From Henckelia pumila (taxonomy: Eukaryota; Streptophyta; Magnoliopsida; Lamiales; Gesneriaceae): a stretch of DNA of 64,000 bases. The notes under the pieces are model-generated. The model was not told where the DNA came from and ran no database searches. It saw nothing but the letters and a program-made list of their open reading frames with translations. Location: the NCBI RefSeq assembly GCF_033568475.1, contig NW_027331831.1:8246001-8310000 (forward strand), read 5' to 3'. The number at the start of each line of letters is the position of its first letter. The first letter of the stretch is position 1. This document shows, in pieces, positions 23,739 to 35,832 of the stretch. The position numbers and the translations under genes were made by a program.

Positions 23739-26329
23739 ATGAAAAATATGGCCTCTTCACAATGGAAAACTATGGTAAAGTTCGTATCTTTAGCTTTAAT
23801 GAGCCAAGTGTGCCTTTCGATGAGGTGGGATGAGTCTTTCGGTAGTACTCTTTCGACTGCTGACAAGATATGGAAGTTACCCGGGCAACCCCAAGTTGGG
23901 TTCCAGCATTTCTCTGGTTATGTGACCGTTGATCGGGAGAAAGAAAGAGCTCTCTTTTACTATTTTGTTGAAGCTGAAATCGATCCAGCTTCTAAGCCTC
24001 TTGTTCTCTGGTTGAATGGAGGTCCATTTCTCACTTTGTTTTTTTTTTTATTGAACATTTATTTTTTCATGGAGAGGAAGTTATAGATGGATTCTTGGTT
24101 GCTATGATGTGCAGGGCCTGGTTGTTCATCTTTGGGGGTTGGGGCATTCTCCGAGAATGGGCCGTTTAGGCCTAACGGGAATGCGCTGGTTAGGAATGAA
24201 TATAGCTGGAACAGAGGTATGTATGATTATATCCAAGATTTGGGTTTCGGGAGCAAAGAGATCATATTGTTATGTTTTTTTAGTTCAACATTCTTTATCT
24301 TGTGTTTTCTGTGATTTGTTTGTCAGAGGCGAATGTTTTGTATTTGGAGTCACCCATTGGAGTTGGGTTTTCTTACGCGGCAAATTCTTCGTCCTATGAA
24401 GGTGTGAATGACAAGACCACAGGCATGTTTCCTATTCTCGTGTGTGTAAAATGTTCGATTTTCTTGTCTTATAGGGAATTGGGTTGTCTTCTCTTTCATC
24501 GGATGAAATAGTAGGAATAGGTTTCGAATTGCAAGCCTTTTTCAAAAGTCTTTGTAAATCGTTCATAATATTACCTTTTGATGCCATTTTCAAAAGTGAA
24601 AAAGGATACTAGTGGACTTGTAGTACAATGTACGCGTTCACTTTGGTTTTTTTTTTTTTTGGGCTCTCTTTTTTTACTGTATTTGGTTTCTCTTTGGACT
24701 TTTTTTACTGCTGCATCTTAATTTTGTTCTTAATATAGCCTTGGATAACTTGATGTTCCTGCGAAACTGGTTCTTCAAGTTCCCGCAATATAAAGACAGA
24801 AGTTTGTATATCACTGGAGAAAGCTATGCTGGTAATATTAAACTTGAACTCCATCTTTATCACGAGATAAATAAGTTTTTAGACATAATGTTTGTGTCAT
24901 TATTTTCACAGGACACTATATTCCACAGTTGGCAAAGCTAATGCTTCAATTCAATGTGAAGGAAAAGGTGTTTAACCTGAAAGGAATTGCTGTAAGTTGG
25001 TCTTCATCTGTGAAAAGAGTTCGATTTACGTATCTCGAATTCGATTCTTGTGAAATTGAAATTTGTGCTACCAATGCAGCTAGGAAATCCAGTGCTAGAA
25101 TATGCAACAGACCTCAACTCAAGGGCTGAGTTCTTTTGGTCTCATGGATTGATATCCGATACAACTTACAGGTTGTTCACTTCTGCGTGTAACTATTCAA
25201 GATATGTGAGTGAATACTACAGAGGCTCTGTGTCTCCAATCTGCTCCAGAGTGATGAGCCTTGTTACGACAGAAACCAGTAAATTTGTGGACAAATATGA
25301 TGTTACCCTTGATGTTTGTATCTCCTCCGTGCTCTCGCAATCCAAACGTCTTAGTCCTCAGGTGTCTAATCTCTATCCCACCCTTTTTTCGACCATTTTG
25401 ATTCGTGGAACATACTTAGGAATGATGCTCAATGTTTCATTGTGAGTTTGCAGCAAGTCTCCGAGACAATAGATGTATGTGTGGAAGATGAAACTGTGAA
25501 TTACTTGAACAGAAGAGATGTTCAGAAGGCTCTGCATGCCCGTCTCGTTGGAGTTCGTCGATGGCTCGTCTGCAGCAAGTAAATGTGGATTCCCTTTGAG
25601 CTAATTTCAAGTTGGCCTACATTTTATTCTGAATAAATTTCTGGTTGATCATGTTTCAGCATATTGGATTATGAACTGCTCGATCTAGAGATACCTACAA
25701 TCACCATTGTTGGTCAGATTATAAAAGCAGGAGTCCCAGTGTTGGTGTACAGGTAGAATTTTGGCATTTAAAACTCATTCCATCTCCACCCTGATTCCAA
25801 GATTTGATTGTTGGGTCATAGATTCGACGGTGTGCTCGTGCATAAATAATTATGTATCGTGGATTGTCGATTAAGGTTTAAACCGAATCAAAATTGATCG
25901 ATTAAGACGTGGACCTTTGAACCTAAATATACCAATGGAAAAAACAAAATCAAAACACATGAGACTCGGGTTGTGTTTGAGATTGCTTAAGCACTTTTTG
26001 TAAAAGAGAAGATCATAAGCACTTTTGGAAACACTCATATGTATCTGTTATTGCACGACAGTGGAGATCAAGATTCGGTGATACCTTTAACAGGGAGTCG
26101 AAAACTGGTTCATGCACTGGCAAGGGAATTAGGATTGAAAACAAGCACACCTTATCGGGTGTGGTTTGCGGGGATGCAGGTCGGTGGATGGACGCAGGTC
26201 TACGGCGATATCCTTTCATTTGCCACCATCAGAGGGGCATCACATGAAGCACCATTCTCTCAGCCAGAGAGGTCACTTGTTCTATTCAAGGCATTTTTGG
26301 AAGGAAGGCCTCTACCAGAAGAATTCTGA
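23739..26329 (+). CDS. Serine carboxypeptidase-like protein, SCPL45 type (family S10)
   Basis: Nine exons: 23739-24021, 24115-24216, 24327-24422, 24739-24831, 24912-24991, 25080-25361, 25454-25578, 25660-25752, 26062-26329. Phases agree and give 473 residues. It starts with a hydrophobic secretion signal (about residues 8-27). Family landmarks in order are [31 protein letters not shown] (oxyanion region), [10 protein letters not shown], the nucleophile Ser in [15 protein letters not shown], the Asp in [10 protein letters not shown] and the His in [11 protein letters not shown]. The catalytic triad is therefore intact. NSSS and NYSR are possible N-glycosylation sites. It should be a secreted or vacuolar peptidase or an acyltransferase-like relative; the substrate cannot be told from sequence. 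All introns are GT-AG except intron 3, which uses GC (AG|GCATGT at 24423). A second in-frame ATG at 23748 is also possible. SCPL45 assignment is from recalled similarity. Confidence 0.9.
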
Positions 26330-26613
26330 TCACAGATTTTGCATGCTGTCACAGCAAATTTTTGTACAAATTTATAATGTTTTGATATATGAAAGGGATC
26401 CAAGCTGAATGAATCATGTTTCCATTTTCAGCTTAGATTAATACCGACATAATCACTAATTTTACCTCGCAAGTATTCGTAAATCTTTGCTGCTGCAACT
26501 GCTCTCACCAAGCAAATGATAATATTATTTAATATTGAGGTAAAATCAATCTAAAGTTTAAAATTATCGCTAAATAAAGTAGTTTATAATATGTTTTGAT
26601 AATAATATGTACA
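26330..26613. other. 3' flank of the carboxypeptidase gene
   Basis: Untranslated and intergenic sequence leading up to the target duplication of the next transposon. No other feature seen. Confidence 0.5.
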
Positions 26614-26622
26614 TAAGCAATA

Positions 26623-27447
26623 GGGAGAATTATATTTTTGGACCTGTAATTTGCACATTTTTCATTTTTGATCTTATCAAAAGTAAATTTATAATTTTAG
26701 TTACGTAATTTGCATTTTTTTTCTTTTTTGGTCTTATTAACATTGAATTCGCATTTTTAGTCCCGCAACTTAAATGATTTTTTTTTATTTTAAGTCCTAT
26801 AATCACTGAATTTACATTTTTAGTCATGTAACTTGCATTCTTTTTTATTTTTAGTCATGTTAACATTGAATTTTCGTTTTCTATCGTGTAAATTACATAT
26901 ATTTTTATTTTTATTTTTAGTCATATTATCGAATTTAAATTTTTAATTCCATAAATTTCATAATTTGTTTTATATTTTTAATCATAATATATTATGATTT
27001 ACATATTTTAAAACTTTTATAATTTAAATGAATTAAATAAAAACAATTAACTAAAAATTATTCAAAATATTTTTACATTAAATATCATCTTATAAAATAC
27101 ATGATATAAATAAAAATATAAATAAAACTATTAAAATAAAAATTCACCTTTAATATGATTAAAATAAAAATAAAAATATAGGGAATTGCAGGACGAAAAA
27201 ATGAAAATTTAGTGTTAAAAGGAATAAAAAAAAATGCAAGTTACATGACTAAAAATATAAATTCGGTGTTAACACGACTTAAATGAAAAAATCATGTAAG
27301 TTACAAGACTAAAAATGTGAATTCAATGTTAATATGACCAAAAATGAAAAAAGACTGCAAATTACAGGACTAAAATTACAAATTTACTTTTAACAGGACC
27401 AAAAATGAAAAATGTGCAAATTACAAGACAAAAAATGTACTTCTCCC
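26623..27447. mobile_element. Foldback Mutator-like (MULE) non-autonomous element
   Basis: Terminal inverted repeats start GGGAGAATTATATTTTTGG on the left and, on the other strand, GGGAGAAGTACATTTTTTG on the right. The perfect 9-bp direct repeat TAAGCAATA flanks the element at 26614-26622 and 27448-27456. A 9-bp target duplication is characteristic of Mutator-like transposases. Each arm is built from about 60-base subrepeats of the kind ATTTGCA..TTTTTGGTC..TTTTTAG, roughly five on the left and four inverted on the right, around an AT-rich loop (26960-27180). It encodes no transposase, so it would need one in trans. The minus frame at 26630-26827 just reads the subrepeats. Confidence 0.85.
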
Positions 27448-27456
27448 TAAGCAATA

Positions 27457-28242
27457 TTAACTCTTGATTCTTCATGTATACTAGCAAGTGGGCACACACA
27501 CGTTGTGTGTGAAATATAATGGATAAATAGATATATTGTTTGCATGTAATATATTTTAATTAATAAAATATATAATATTAATAATAAAGTATATAATATG
27601 AAATCATGTAATTATGGATACATATTTCTTAATTATGAGCAATCTATTATTTAGTATTTGGTGGAAAAACAAAATTGAGGAACATGTGATATTAGTTTGG
27701 AGAAATGGGTGAAGAAGTTGGAATAACCATACCAACATACCAAACAGTTTTTAAATGACTCTCGCTTAATAAAATAGAAAAGATATATCACTTGAAGACA
27801 ATTAATTTCAGTATAATGTGTTTTTGAAAATACATAAATGTATTTAAAATTTTTACTTAATCTATATTACTATAGCATATTTAAAGTGTATTTATTTTGT
27901 TATCAAACTAAAAAAACCCACTTTAAATACTTTACTTAATATTTTGTACAAATAATAATAGTGGTAGTAATGAGAAAATCAACACAACAATAATATTACT
28001 TTGCACTTCGATTGAAGAATTTAAAATCTATAGATTTTGATTATAGTTTTATTATTAAAAATAAAACATATATCAAATCATAAATTTATATGTACATATT
28101 AGTTATAAAAGTTATATTGTATTTCAAATGACACTATTATTGAGTTGACTTGAATTTCATCATAATCAACATGAAATATTATATAAACAGGAAAAGAGTG
28201 AATTTGAAGTTAATGATTTTATTTTTCTCAACAACAAAAATA
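27457..28242. other. Intergenic DNA between transposons
   Basis: AT-rich, no coding sequence or clear repeat. Confidence 0.5.
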
Positions 28243-28582
28243 CATTTTGTTAGGTTTTGGAACATAAGCAATCCTGATTTTGATGATAACAAAATTTGTT
28301 ATTGTGTTTCTGACATATTTACTCTAGTGTGAAGTTGTTAGACTCAAGATGGAAGTCTAAACTCGAAATTAGCCAAACTGATTTTCTGGCGAGCTCCAGT
28401 TTTTCAATGATATCTTATACCTTATTGATCCAAATGATTAGCCGCCAAGATGAATTCATAGAAAACGCAATTTGGAACATATTGTATTTCACGTCAGTTG
28501 AGCAAAAACGGATTTTATCTATACCAAACTGACGTCTCACTACCAAACTGAATCCGATCAGTTTAGCAGCAAACACACCATC

Positions 28583-30112
28583 TGTAGTAGCCCGGTTCCA
28601 TTTTTACAAGATTAAGTGACTTTAAACATGTTAGAAAATGACATATAATTTTAAAAGTGTCAAAACATGTTTAATGAGTCCTTATTTGGTGAAAATAAGT
28701 GGAAAATCAGATCTGAGACGTCCGAAAATGGTGGGGTAGGTCCCGGGGGTCCAAAATTGACTTCGGAAGGACCAAAACAGTTCGGAGCACACGGACCAGT
28801 TCGGGCCCTCCGAACTCAGTACAGAACATGTGTCAAAAGTGGCTCGGACAAGTAGTAGTTCGGACCCTCCGAACCCAGTTCGGACCGTCCGAACTCCCGC
28901 CAGATTGAGGTGTCAAAAATGCACTCTACACGTGGAAATCATGCCCGGTTCGAAGCCTCCGAACCCAGTTCGGATCGTCCGAACCCAGGCCTATAAAAAG
29001 GGGTCCAAGGCTCTCATTTTGAATGCCAAAATTCATCTCCTCTCCCGGTAATGGCTCTATTTTAAGGGCTTCGGGACTCTTTCTTTAAGAGTTGGAGTTG
29101 GAAATAGTATTTTTATAGCGGACACTGTAGCAGCCAGGCGGCGGAGCTCTGGCGAGGCGTCTAGGGGTCATAGCTAGGCTATGCCCAGGCTTTGGGGCAT
29201 GCGTCATCAGCGCGCTGACGATGAACGAAGGTATGACTTTGGTTTCCTATAGTAAATAGGGAGTAGGCTATAGTTTAATTAAGGCTTTTAGAGCCTAGTA
29301 GGTGATATTTGGCATGATAGGTAATGCATGAGTATTTATGTTTTAGTGTTGCATGGTAGGCTTGGACCTAGATGAGAGCTTCTAGGATCTGTCTTAGTAA
29401 GGTACGGAAGTATTATTCGAGATATCCAGATTGAGTATGCATGTATTATGTGTTTGTATGGATTATGTGACTGCATGTTTTATATGCATTTATATACAGC
29501 ATGTCATGACTGTATGTTGCATACATGAGCATATTGAGCCTGTATCCTTGTGATATCCGGTATTGGGATATTTACCTTTTCAGTAGATGGTTGGACACAT
29601 AGGCTCGTGTCAGGTCACCAATATTAGTTGGACACATGAGCTCGTGTCAGGTCACTGATATTTGGTTGGACACGTGGGCATGTGTTAGGTCACCATCAGG
29701 GCATCTAGGTATGTTTGTCACCTCCTGTAGCGATAGCTCAGCGTGGTACATACCAATGCCCAAGTTATTCTCTATCAGATATTCTGGACCTCGTGTCTTG
29801 ATACCCAGTTCATTTGCATTCATGCACATATAATATTGTATACTCATACTCTCGTATTGATCATGTTAGGCTCACTTTCGGTTATTTTCTGTTGGCTGAA
29901 TGCCCTATTCCATGGAGCAGATGCAGGTAGTTCTCCCAGATACAGGGAGGTTAGGTAGTGACCAAGGCTGGATACCGGGGTTGACCATTAGATTTTGCTT
30001 ACCTGGTATTTGACTTACTTTAATTCCGCAGCTTCTCTGATCAAGATTATTTTATTGATTAATTGAATGCTTAAGTTCTAATTAGTAGGTGATCACGGCG
30101 CGGGTCACTACA
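28583..30112 (+). repeat. 5' LTR of the Tekay-like element
   Basis: 1530 bp, TG...CA ends. Upstream of a TATA box (TATAAAAAG, 28992-29000) it holds near-palindromes of the form TTCGGACCGTCCGAA at 28859-28873, 28879-28893, 28949-28963 and 28969-28983. These lie in the U3 part and occur as pairs 20 bases apart. Transcription would start around 29020-29030. Confidence 0.9.
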
Positions 30113-30116
30113 TTTA

Positions 30117-30128
30117 TGGTATCAGAGC
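30117..30128 (+). other. Primer-binding site (initiator tRNA-Met)
   Basis: TGGTATCAGAGC starts 4 bases after the 5' LTR. It is complementary to the 3' end of plant initiator tRNA-Met, the usual primer of chromoviruses. Confidence 0.9.
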
Positions 30129-30449
30129 ATGCAATAAGATTCTTTGGGACATAGTATTGATTTTGGGTTATCCTTTATAGGATTACAATTTGGTTTCAAT
30201 GACGATAGCAGTATCAGGAATTGGAATAGCAGGATGTCTAGGCTTTTCCAAGATCGTCATTGCCATGGTTGGCAGTAGAGGATCGTATTATGTGGATCCC
30301 AGCAGGATGGAGCTGGAAGAGAAGATCCAGTTTTCAACGCCAGGAGCTTCGTAGGGTTGAACGGAATGTGTGACATGTAGTCATCCATTCTGCGTCGACC
30401 AAGGAAGCCACCCAGATAGATCCTACCAAGAGGATGTCTCAAGAAGCTT

Positions 30450-32900
30450 TGGACATCTCTAGTAGGATGTATTTTTATTTATTTTTGAGATCTTGCGATG
30501 AAGAAGGTCTGCTGACCTGAGGAAAACTTCATGTTCAATATCAGTAGACGGAATGAAAGACTTCCGCAGGAATTTAAATACTGAATTTCAGTTGTAATCA
30601 GAAGTATTAAAATATTTCAGTATTTGATGTACTCAGTTATTGTTGTATTGTACATCTTTCAGTGTAATCTTTTGATTAAGTTATGTATTGCATGGAATTG
30701 TAATAAAGATTGTATTAGAACCTGGATTTGTGATTCAAGTATTGTAATCATTGAAGATTAACTTGGTTATATTAAATAAAAGACTGATCATTGTTTTAAT
30801 GAGTACTTGGGATTTTGCATGTTTTCAATAAATAGTTCTAGATATTTTACCTAGAATATTCTAGTAAACCAAGTGTTTTCAAGAGGTGATGGAATTTTCA
30901 TCAGGAGGACAGACTAAGTAATACCAAGAGTTGTGGATTGTGACCAGTACTAGACGTGAGGAAGCGCGACCTTAGTCGGTATTACTCTGGAAGTTTTCAT
31001 ACTTCAGAGGTTGTTTTGGAGGCCTTGTACTCCAAGGACTATATAGGGAAGGTTACCCAGTCTGGAAATTTGCCAACAATCACAACAGGGTATGGCTTTG
31101 GATAGGACAGATACCAGGTGTGGTATCAAGGTTTAGTTATCGTCTGTTTGAGATAAAGATGTTTCGTTGTCAGAACAGTCTTGAAATGGATTTTTCCTTG
31201 ACAAGTAATTGTTCTGAGTAGACAAGTTTTAATCTTGATTTGTGATTTCGGGATTTAATCCAGGAGATTAGTTGAATTGATATTCAACAGGATTTAATTA
31301 TCAGATGCTTGCAGACTCAGGATTTGAGTTGTGCCTCTACAGAGAATTTTTCCTTGACCAATGATTTTGGTCCAGATAGGAATGTTGCATAATATCAGAG
31401 ACTCGGGGATGAGTTATGCCAGGGTGCTCTTGACTCTCGGGTTCCGAGATGGTATAGTAAGTGCGACCTTATGCCGGTGTATTCTGGAAGGATTCTTTTG
31501 TTTCAGTTTGGCATTATAGGAAGACTTACCTCAGTCTCGTTGTATGTACAGTCATAGCAATGGGTATAACTATCAGGAAAATATTCAGGATTTATTTGAG
31601 TCTTCTGGAATTATACTTGGTACTGGATTAGTTCCAAGGGATTTGAGTTATCGTCTGACTTCATCAAAGATACAGACTTTGGTTTCCGTGGACAGAATAG
31701 TCTTGGAAAAGATTCCTTGACAAGTGAATATTCTGGACGGGTAGTTCTCGCACGTGATACTGGGGGAGAACCATGAGGTTTTACCAGTATTGTCTGATTC
31801 TATCAGAGGTATATTAGTAATCAGGATCTTGATTACGAAATTAACAGGAAATTCTAAGTGATGAGTTTACTTAGGTAAGTTTTCCTTTCGACTAATGGAT
31901 TGTCAAGCAAAGAAGAATTTTATCAGGGCACTGTGATGACTTATACTGGGAGACGTGAACTGTGATCAACGATAGACATGAGAGAGTATAATTCCATTGA
32001 TATTCTGGAAGTCTTTTGTACTTCAGAAGGGGATGAAAAATTTACTCAGTCTGGAGATCATTGCAACAGTTACGTTAAAATATAATTTGGTGTCAGTTTG
32101 ATAACCTTGAAAAGATACTTGATTCTATTGACAGATGTCATGAGCCTGCTAAGTTACGGCATGGATTCGTCAGTATGAGAATTCACTTGGATAGTGAAAG
32201 TTGAGCACTTAGGTGTTCATGTATATTTTGAAATGGTTAGTTAAATTGGTGCAATTTTGGTGCCCAATGACTATTTTCAACTATTTGTTTGAGGTAGATA
32301 AAGATGTTATAACCCCGTGATGGGGGAGCTAAATATTCTTTTGCATAAAGAACGATTGAAATTGTTTACTTTTTGGTAGACTGATAAGATGAGTTTAGTA
32401 CTTAGATATTTAGTTCTCAAGAATGATTTGCAGTAATTCTCGGACTTCAGTGTCAGAAATTGATCTAGCAAGCGTTTGAATTTTAATGAATACTAACATG
32501 ATAGCATCAAGTCTTTAGACATGGAAAAAGTATAGCAGCTGAGATCTAAGGTTATCAGATCCAGCGGGATTGTTATCACCAATTTTTCGAGATGTCTATT
32601 GGATGTGTTAGGTCATTTATAAGTCTGATTCAATGAGATTGAATCAGGGGTTAGCTAGATTGTTTTATTTTAAGGACTTTGCCAAAGAATGATGAAACAA
32701 TTTTGTTCATCTAATAACGTAAGTCAGAATTCAGCAAGGAATTGTTATCCGTGGTAGGATAATCAATATTCTCATTTTCAGATGTTATCTCAAGTTATGA
32801 AATAGATGTCATTATCTTAGTACTAGATATAGTACTAATAAACTTTTGAGTCAATAAGAATATTTGTATTAATATTTCCAAGAAAAGAACCTGAGGGATT
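30450..32900 (+). repeat. Non-coding internal region with degenerate tandem units of about 0.5 kb
   Basis: Similar word series recur at about 30950, 31450 and 31955: GCGACCTTA..CGGT.TTCTGGAAG followed by ..TTTCAG, a second word like AGTTATCGTCTG, then CCTTGACAAGT..TTCTG about 200-280 bases later. The copies are diverged and indel-rich. No gag, protease or RT motif is visible in any frame. Where an intact chromovirus has about 3 kb of gag-pol, this element has this repeat-built filler. Confidence 0.5.
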
Positions 32901-33024
32901 CAGGAAATCAAGAATTGTGGACAACAACGTTGTCACAGGTGTTATGACAAGTGTTAGTCGTAAAGTATGAGAACCCTTTTGGTATACAAAGATTTGCGTA
33001 CGAGGTTCTTTCTGGTGGAAAGGA

Positions 33025-34134
33025 ATGAAAAAGAGTGTGTATCTCTATGTTTCTAGATGTTTGGTGTGTCAGCAAGTCAAGGCAGAGCACCGACGACCTG
33101 GGGGGTTGCTTCACAGTTTATCCATTCCTGAGTGGAAATGGGAGTTGATCATTATGGACTTCGTGACCCATTTACCGGTGAGCTCGAGGAATTGTGATGC
33201 TATCTGGGTTGTGGTGGACCGACTCACCAAGTCAGCACATTTCATTCCTTATAATCGGGACTTTAGTTTTGACAGGATGACACGGTTGTACATCCAGGAG
33301 ATTATTCGATTGCACGGAGTGCCTGTGAGCATTGTCAGTGATCGAGACCTCGGGTTTACTTCCAGGTTTTGGGGGAGTATTCATCGCGCTATTGGTACTA
33401 CTCTTAGTTTGAGTACAACATATCACCCAGAGACTGACGGACAGTCAGAGCGCAAGATCCGTACTCTTGAAGACATGTTGTGAGCATGATCTATGGATTT
33501 TGGTCCAGCTTGGCAAGATCAATTGCCATTGATTGAATTTGCCTACAACAACAGTTACCATCGCAGTATTGGGATGTCTCCGTTTGAGACGTTGTACGGG
33601 CGACGGTGTCGTACTCCACTGTTCTGGAAAGAAGTGGGGGAGCGACAGGTTGAGGAACCAGAGTTAGTCCAGCAGGCTGTTGATAATGTTGGACAGATCA
33701 AGAAGAGAATTAAGGTTGTGCAGAATCGACAGACTAACTATGCAAATGTTAAGCGCAGACCTTTGCAGTTTGAAGTGGGTGAGAAAGTATTCCTGAAAGT
33801 CTCACCATTTCGCAGGATTTTGAGATTCGGTCTCAAGGGTAAGCTATCTCCTAGGTACATTGGTCCATTCGAGATTCTGGAAAGTGTTGGAGATCTGGCG
33901 TTACCGCCGTATTTGTCTAGTATCCATGACGTGTTCCATGTTTCACTGTTACGACGGTATGTGGCAGATGAGTCTCATATCTTACAGCCGTCTGAAGTAC
34001 AGTTGGACTCGAATTTGACCTACGTGGAGAGACCTTTGCGTATCATAGGTCATAAGGATAAGGCGTTACGCAACAAAAACATTCCTCTTGTTCTAGTTCA
34101 GTGGCAGCGCCGAGGCGCTGAGGAGGCCACTTGA
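33025..34134 (+). pseudogene. Chromovirus integrase with chromodomain-like C-terminus, interrupted
   Basis: Two open parts in the same frame, 33025-33483 and 33493-34134, are separated by two in-frame TGA codons (33481, 33487). The first part carries the zinc-finger tail (SRCLVCQQVKAEHRRPGG) and the catalytic core with Asp in IIMDFVTHLP, Asp in VSDRD and Glu in the YHPETDGQSER word. The second part has IEFAYNNSYHRSIGMSPFE, LYGRRCRTPL, the C-terminal YIGPFEIL region and VSLLRRYVADE. It ends with a chromodomain-like YVERPLRI...VLVQWQRRGAEEATWE region. This order is typical of the Tekay/Del lineage. Upstream, the finger domain continues but is shifted by a small insertion near 33010. Both stops fit CGA-to-TGA changes, expected where methylated CpG decays. 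Confidence 0.9.
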
Positions 34135-34285
34135 GAGTCGTATGCGTACAGATTATCCAGAGCTATTTTGATTGTTGTATTTTCAGATTGTAACTTGTAA
34201 AATGAATCAGTTTGAATAAAAGATGTTTATTCAGTATTTTATTGCATTCAGTACTTAAGATTGTTCGAGGACAAAATATCTTAAG

Positions 34286-34296
34286 TAGGGGGAGAA
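34286..34296 (+). other. Polypurine tract of the Tekay-like element
   Basis: AGGGGGAGAA-type purine run directly before the 3' LTR, the priming site for plus-strand DNA synthesis. Confidence 0.85.
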
Positions 34297-35832
34297 TGTA
34301 GTAGCCCGGTTCCATTTTTACAAGATTAAGTGACTTTAAACATGTTAGAAAATGACATATAATTTTAAAAGTGTCAAAACATGTTTAAGGAGTTCTTATT
34401 TGGTGAAAATAAGTGGAAAATCAGATCCGGAACGTTCGAAAATGGTGGGGTAGGTCCCGGGGGTCCAAAAATGACTTCGAAAGGACCAAAATAGTTCGGA
34501 GCACACGGACCAGTTCGGGCCCTCCGAACCCGAGTTCGGGCCATTCGAAATCAATACAGAACATGTGTCAAAAGTGGCTCGGACAAGTGGCAGTTCGGAC
34601 CGTCCGAACTCCCGCCAGATTGAGGTGTCAAAATGAACTCTACACGTGGAAATCATGCCCGGTTCGGAGCCTCCGAACCCAGTTCGGATCGTCTGAACCC
34701 AGACATATAAAAAGGGGTCTGAGGCTCTCATTTTGAATGCCAAAATTCATCTCCTCTCCCGGTAATGGCTCTATTTTAAGGGCTTCGGGACTCTTTCTTT
34801 AAGAGTTGGAGTTGGAAATAGTATTTTTATAGCGGACAGTGTCCGCAGTAGCAGCCAGGCGGCGGAGCTCTGGCGAGGCGTCTAGGGGTCATAGCTAGGC
34901 TATGCCCAGGCTTTGGGGCATGCATCATCAGCGGGCTGACGACGGACGAAGGTATGACTTTGGTTCCCTATAGTAAATAGGGAGTAGGCTATAGTTTAAT
35001 TAAGGCTTTTAGAGCCTAGTAGGTGATGTTTGGCATGTTAGGTAATGCATGTGTATTTATGTTGTAGTGTTGCATGGTAGGCTTGGACCTAGATGGGAGC
35101 TTCTAGGATCTGCCTTAGTAAGGTATGGAAGTATTATTTGAGATATCCAGATTGAGTATGCATGTATTATGTGTTTGCATGGATTATATGATTGCATGTT
35201 TTATATGCCTTTATATACAACATGTCATAACTGTATGTTGCATACATGAGCATATTGAGTCTGTATCCTTGTGATATCCGGTATTGGGATATTTACCTTG
35301 TCAGTAGATGGTTGGATACATAGGCTCGTGTCAGGTCACCAATATTAGTTGGACACATGAGCTCGTGTCAGGTCACTGATATTTGGTTGGACACGTGGGC
35401 ATGTGTTAGGTCACCATCAGGGCATTTAGGTATGTCTATCACCTCCTGTAGCGATAGCTCAGCGTGGTACATACCAAGGCCCAAGTTATTCTCTATCAGA
35501 TATTCTGGACCTCGTGTCTTGATACCCAGTTCATTTGCATTCATGCACATATAATAGTGTATACTCATACTCTCGTACTGAGCATGTTAGGCTCATTCCA
35601 GTTATTTTTTGTTGGCTGGATGCCCTATTCCATGGGGCAGATGCAGGTAGTTCTCCCGGATACAGGGAGGTTAGGTGGTGACCAAGGCTGGATAGCGGGG
35701 TTGACCACTAGGTTTTGCTTACCTGGTATTTGACTTACTTTAATTCCGCAGCTTCTCTGATCAAGATTATTTTATTGATTAATTGCATGCTTAAGTTTTG
35801 ATTAGTAGGTGATCATGACGTGGGTCACTACA
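34297..35832 (+). repeat. 3' LTR of the Tekay-like element
   Basis: 1536 bp, nearly identical to the 5' copy including the TATAAAAAG box (34706-34714). It differs in the palindrome block: one of the TTCGGACC..CCGAA units present in the 5' copy is missing here and another is changed. Confidence 0.9.

Larger units (their letters stand above)
28583..35832 (+). mobile_element. Tekay/Del-like Ty3/gypsy chromovirus retrotransposon, defective
   Basis: Two LTRs (28583-30112 and 34297-35832) with TGTAGTAGCC...TCACTACA ends flank a 4.2-kb internal part. The perfect 5-bp target duplication CCATC lies at 28578-28582 and 35833-35837. A primer-binding site matching initiator tRNA-Met and a polypurine tract are in place. 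The only recognisable coding part is the integrase with a chromovirus-type C-terminus (33025-34134). Gag, protease, RT and RNase H are not recognisable in 30130-32990. The two LTRs differ at only a few positions per hundred, so insertion is fairly recent even though the coding part is damaged. Confidence 0.9.
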
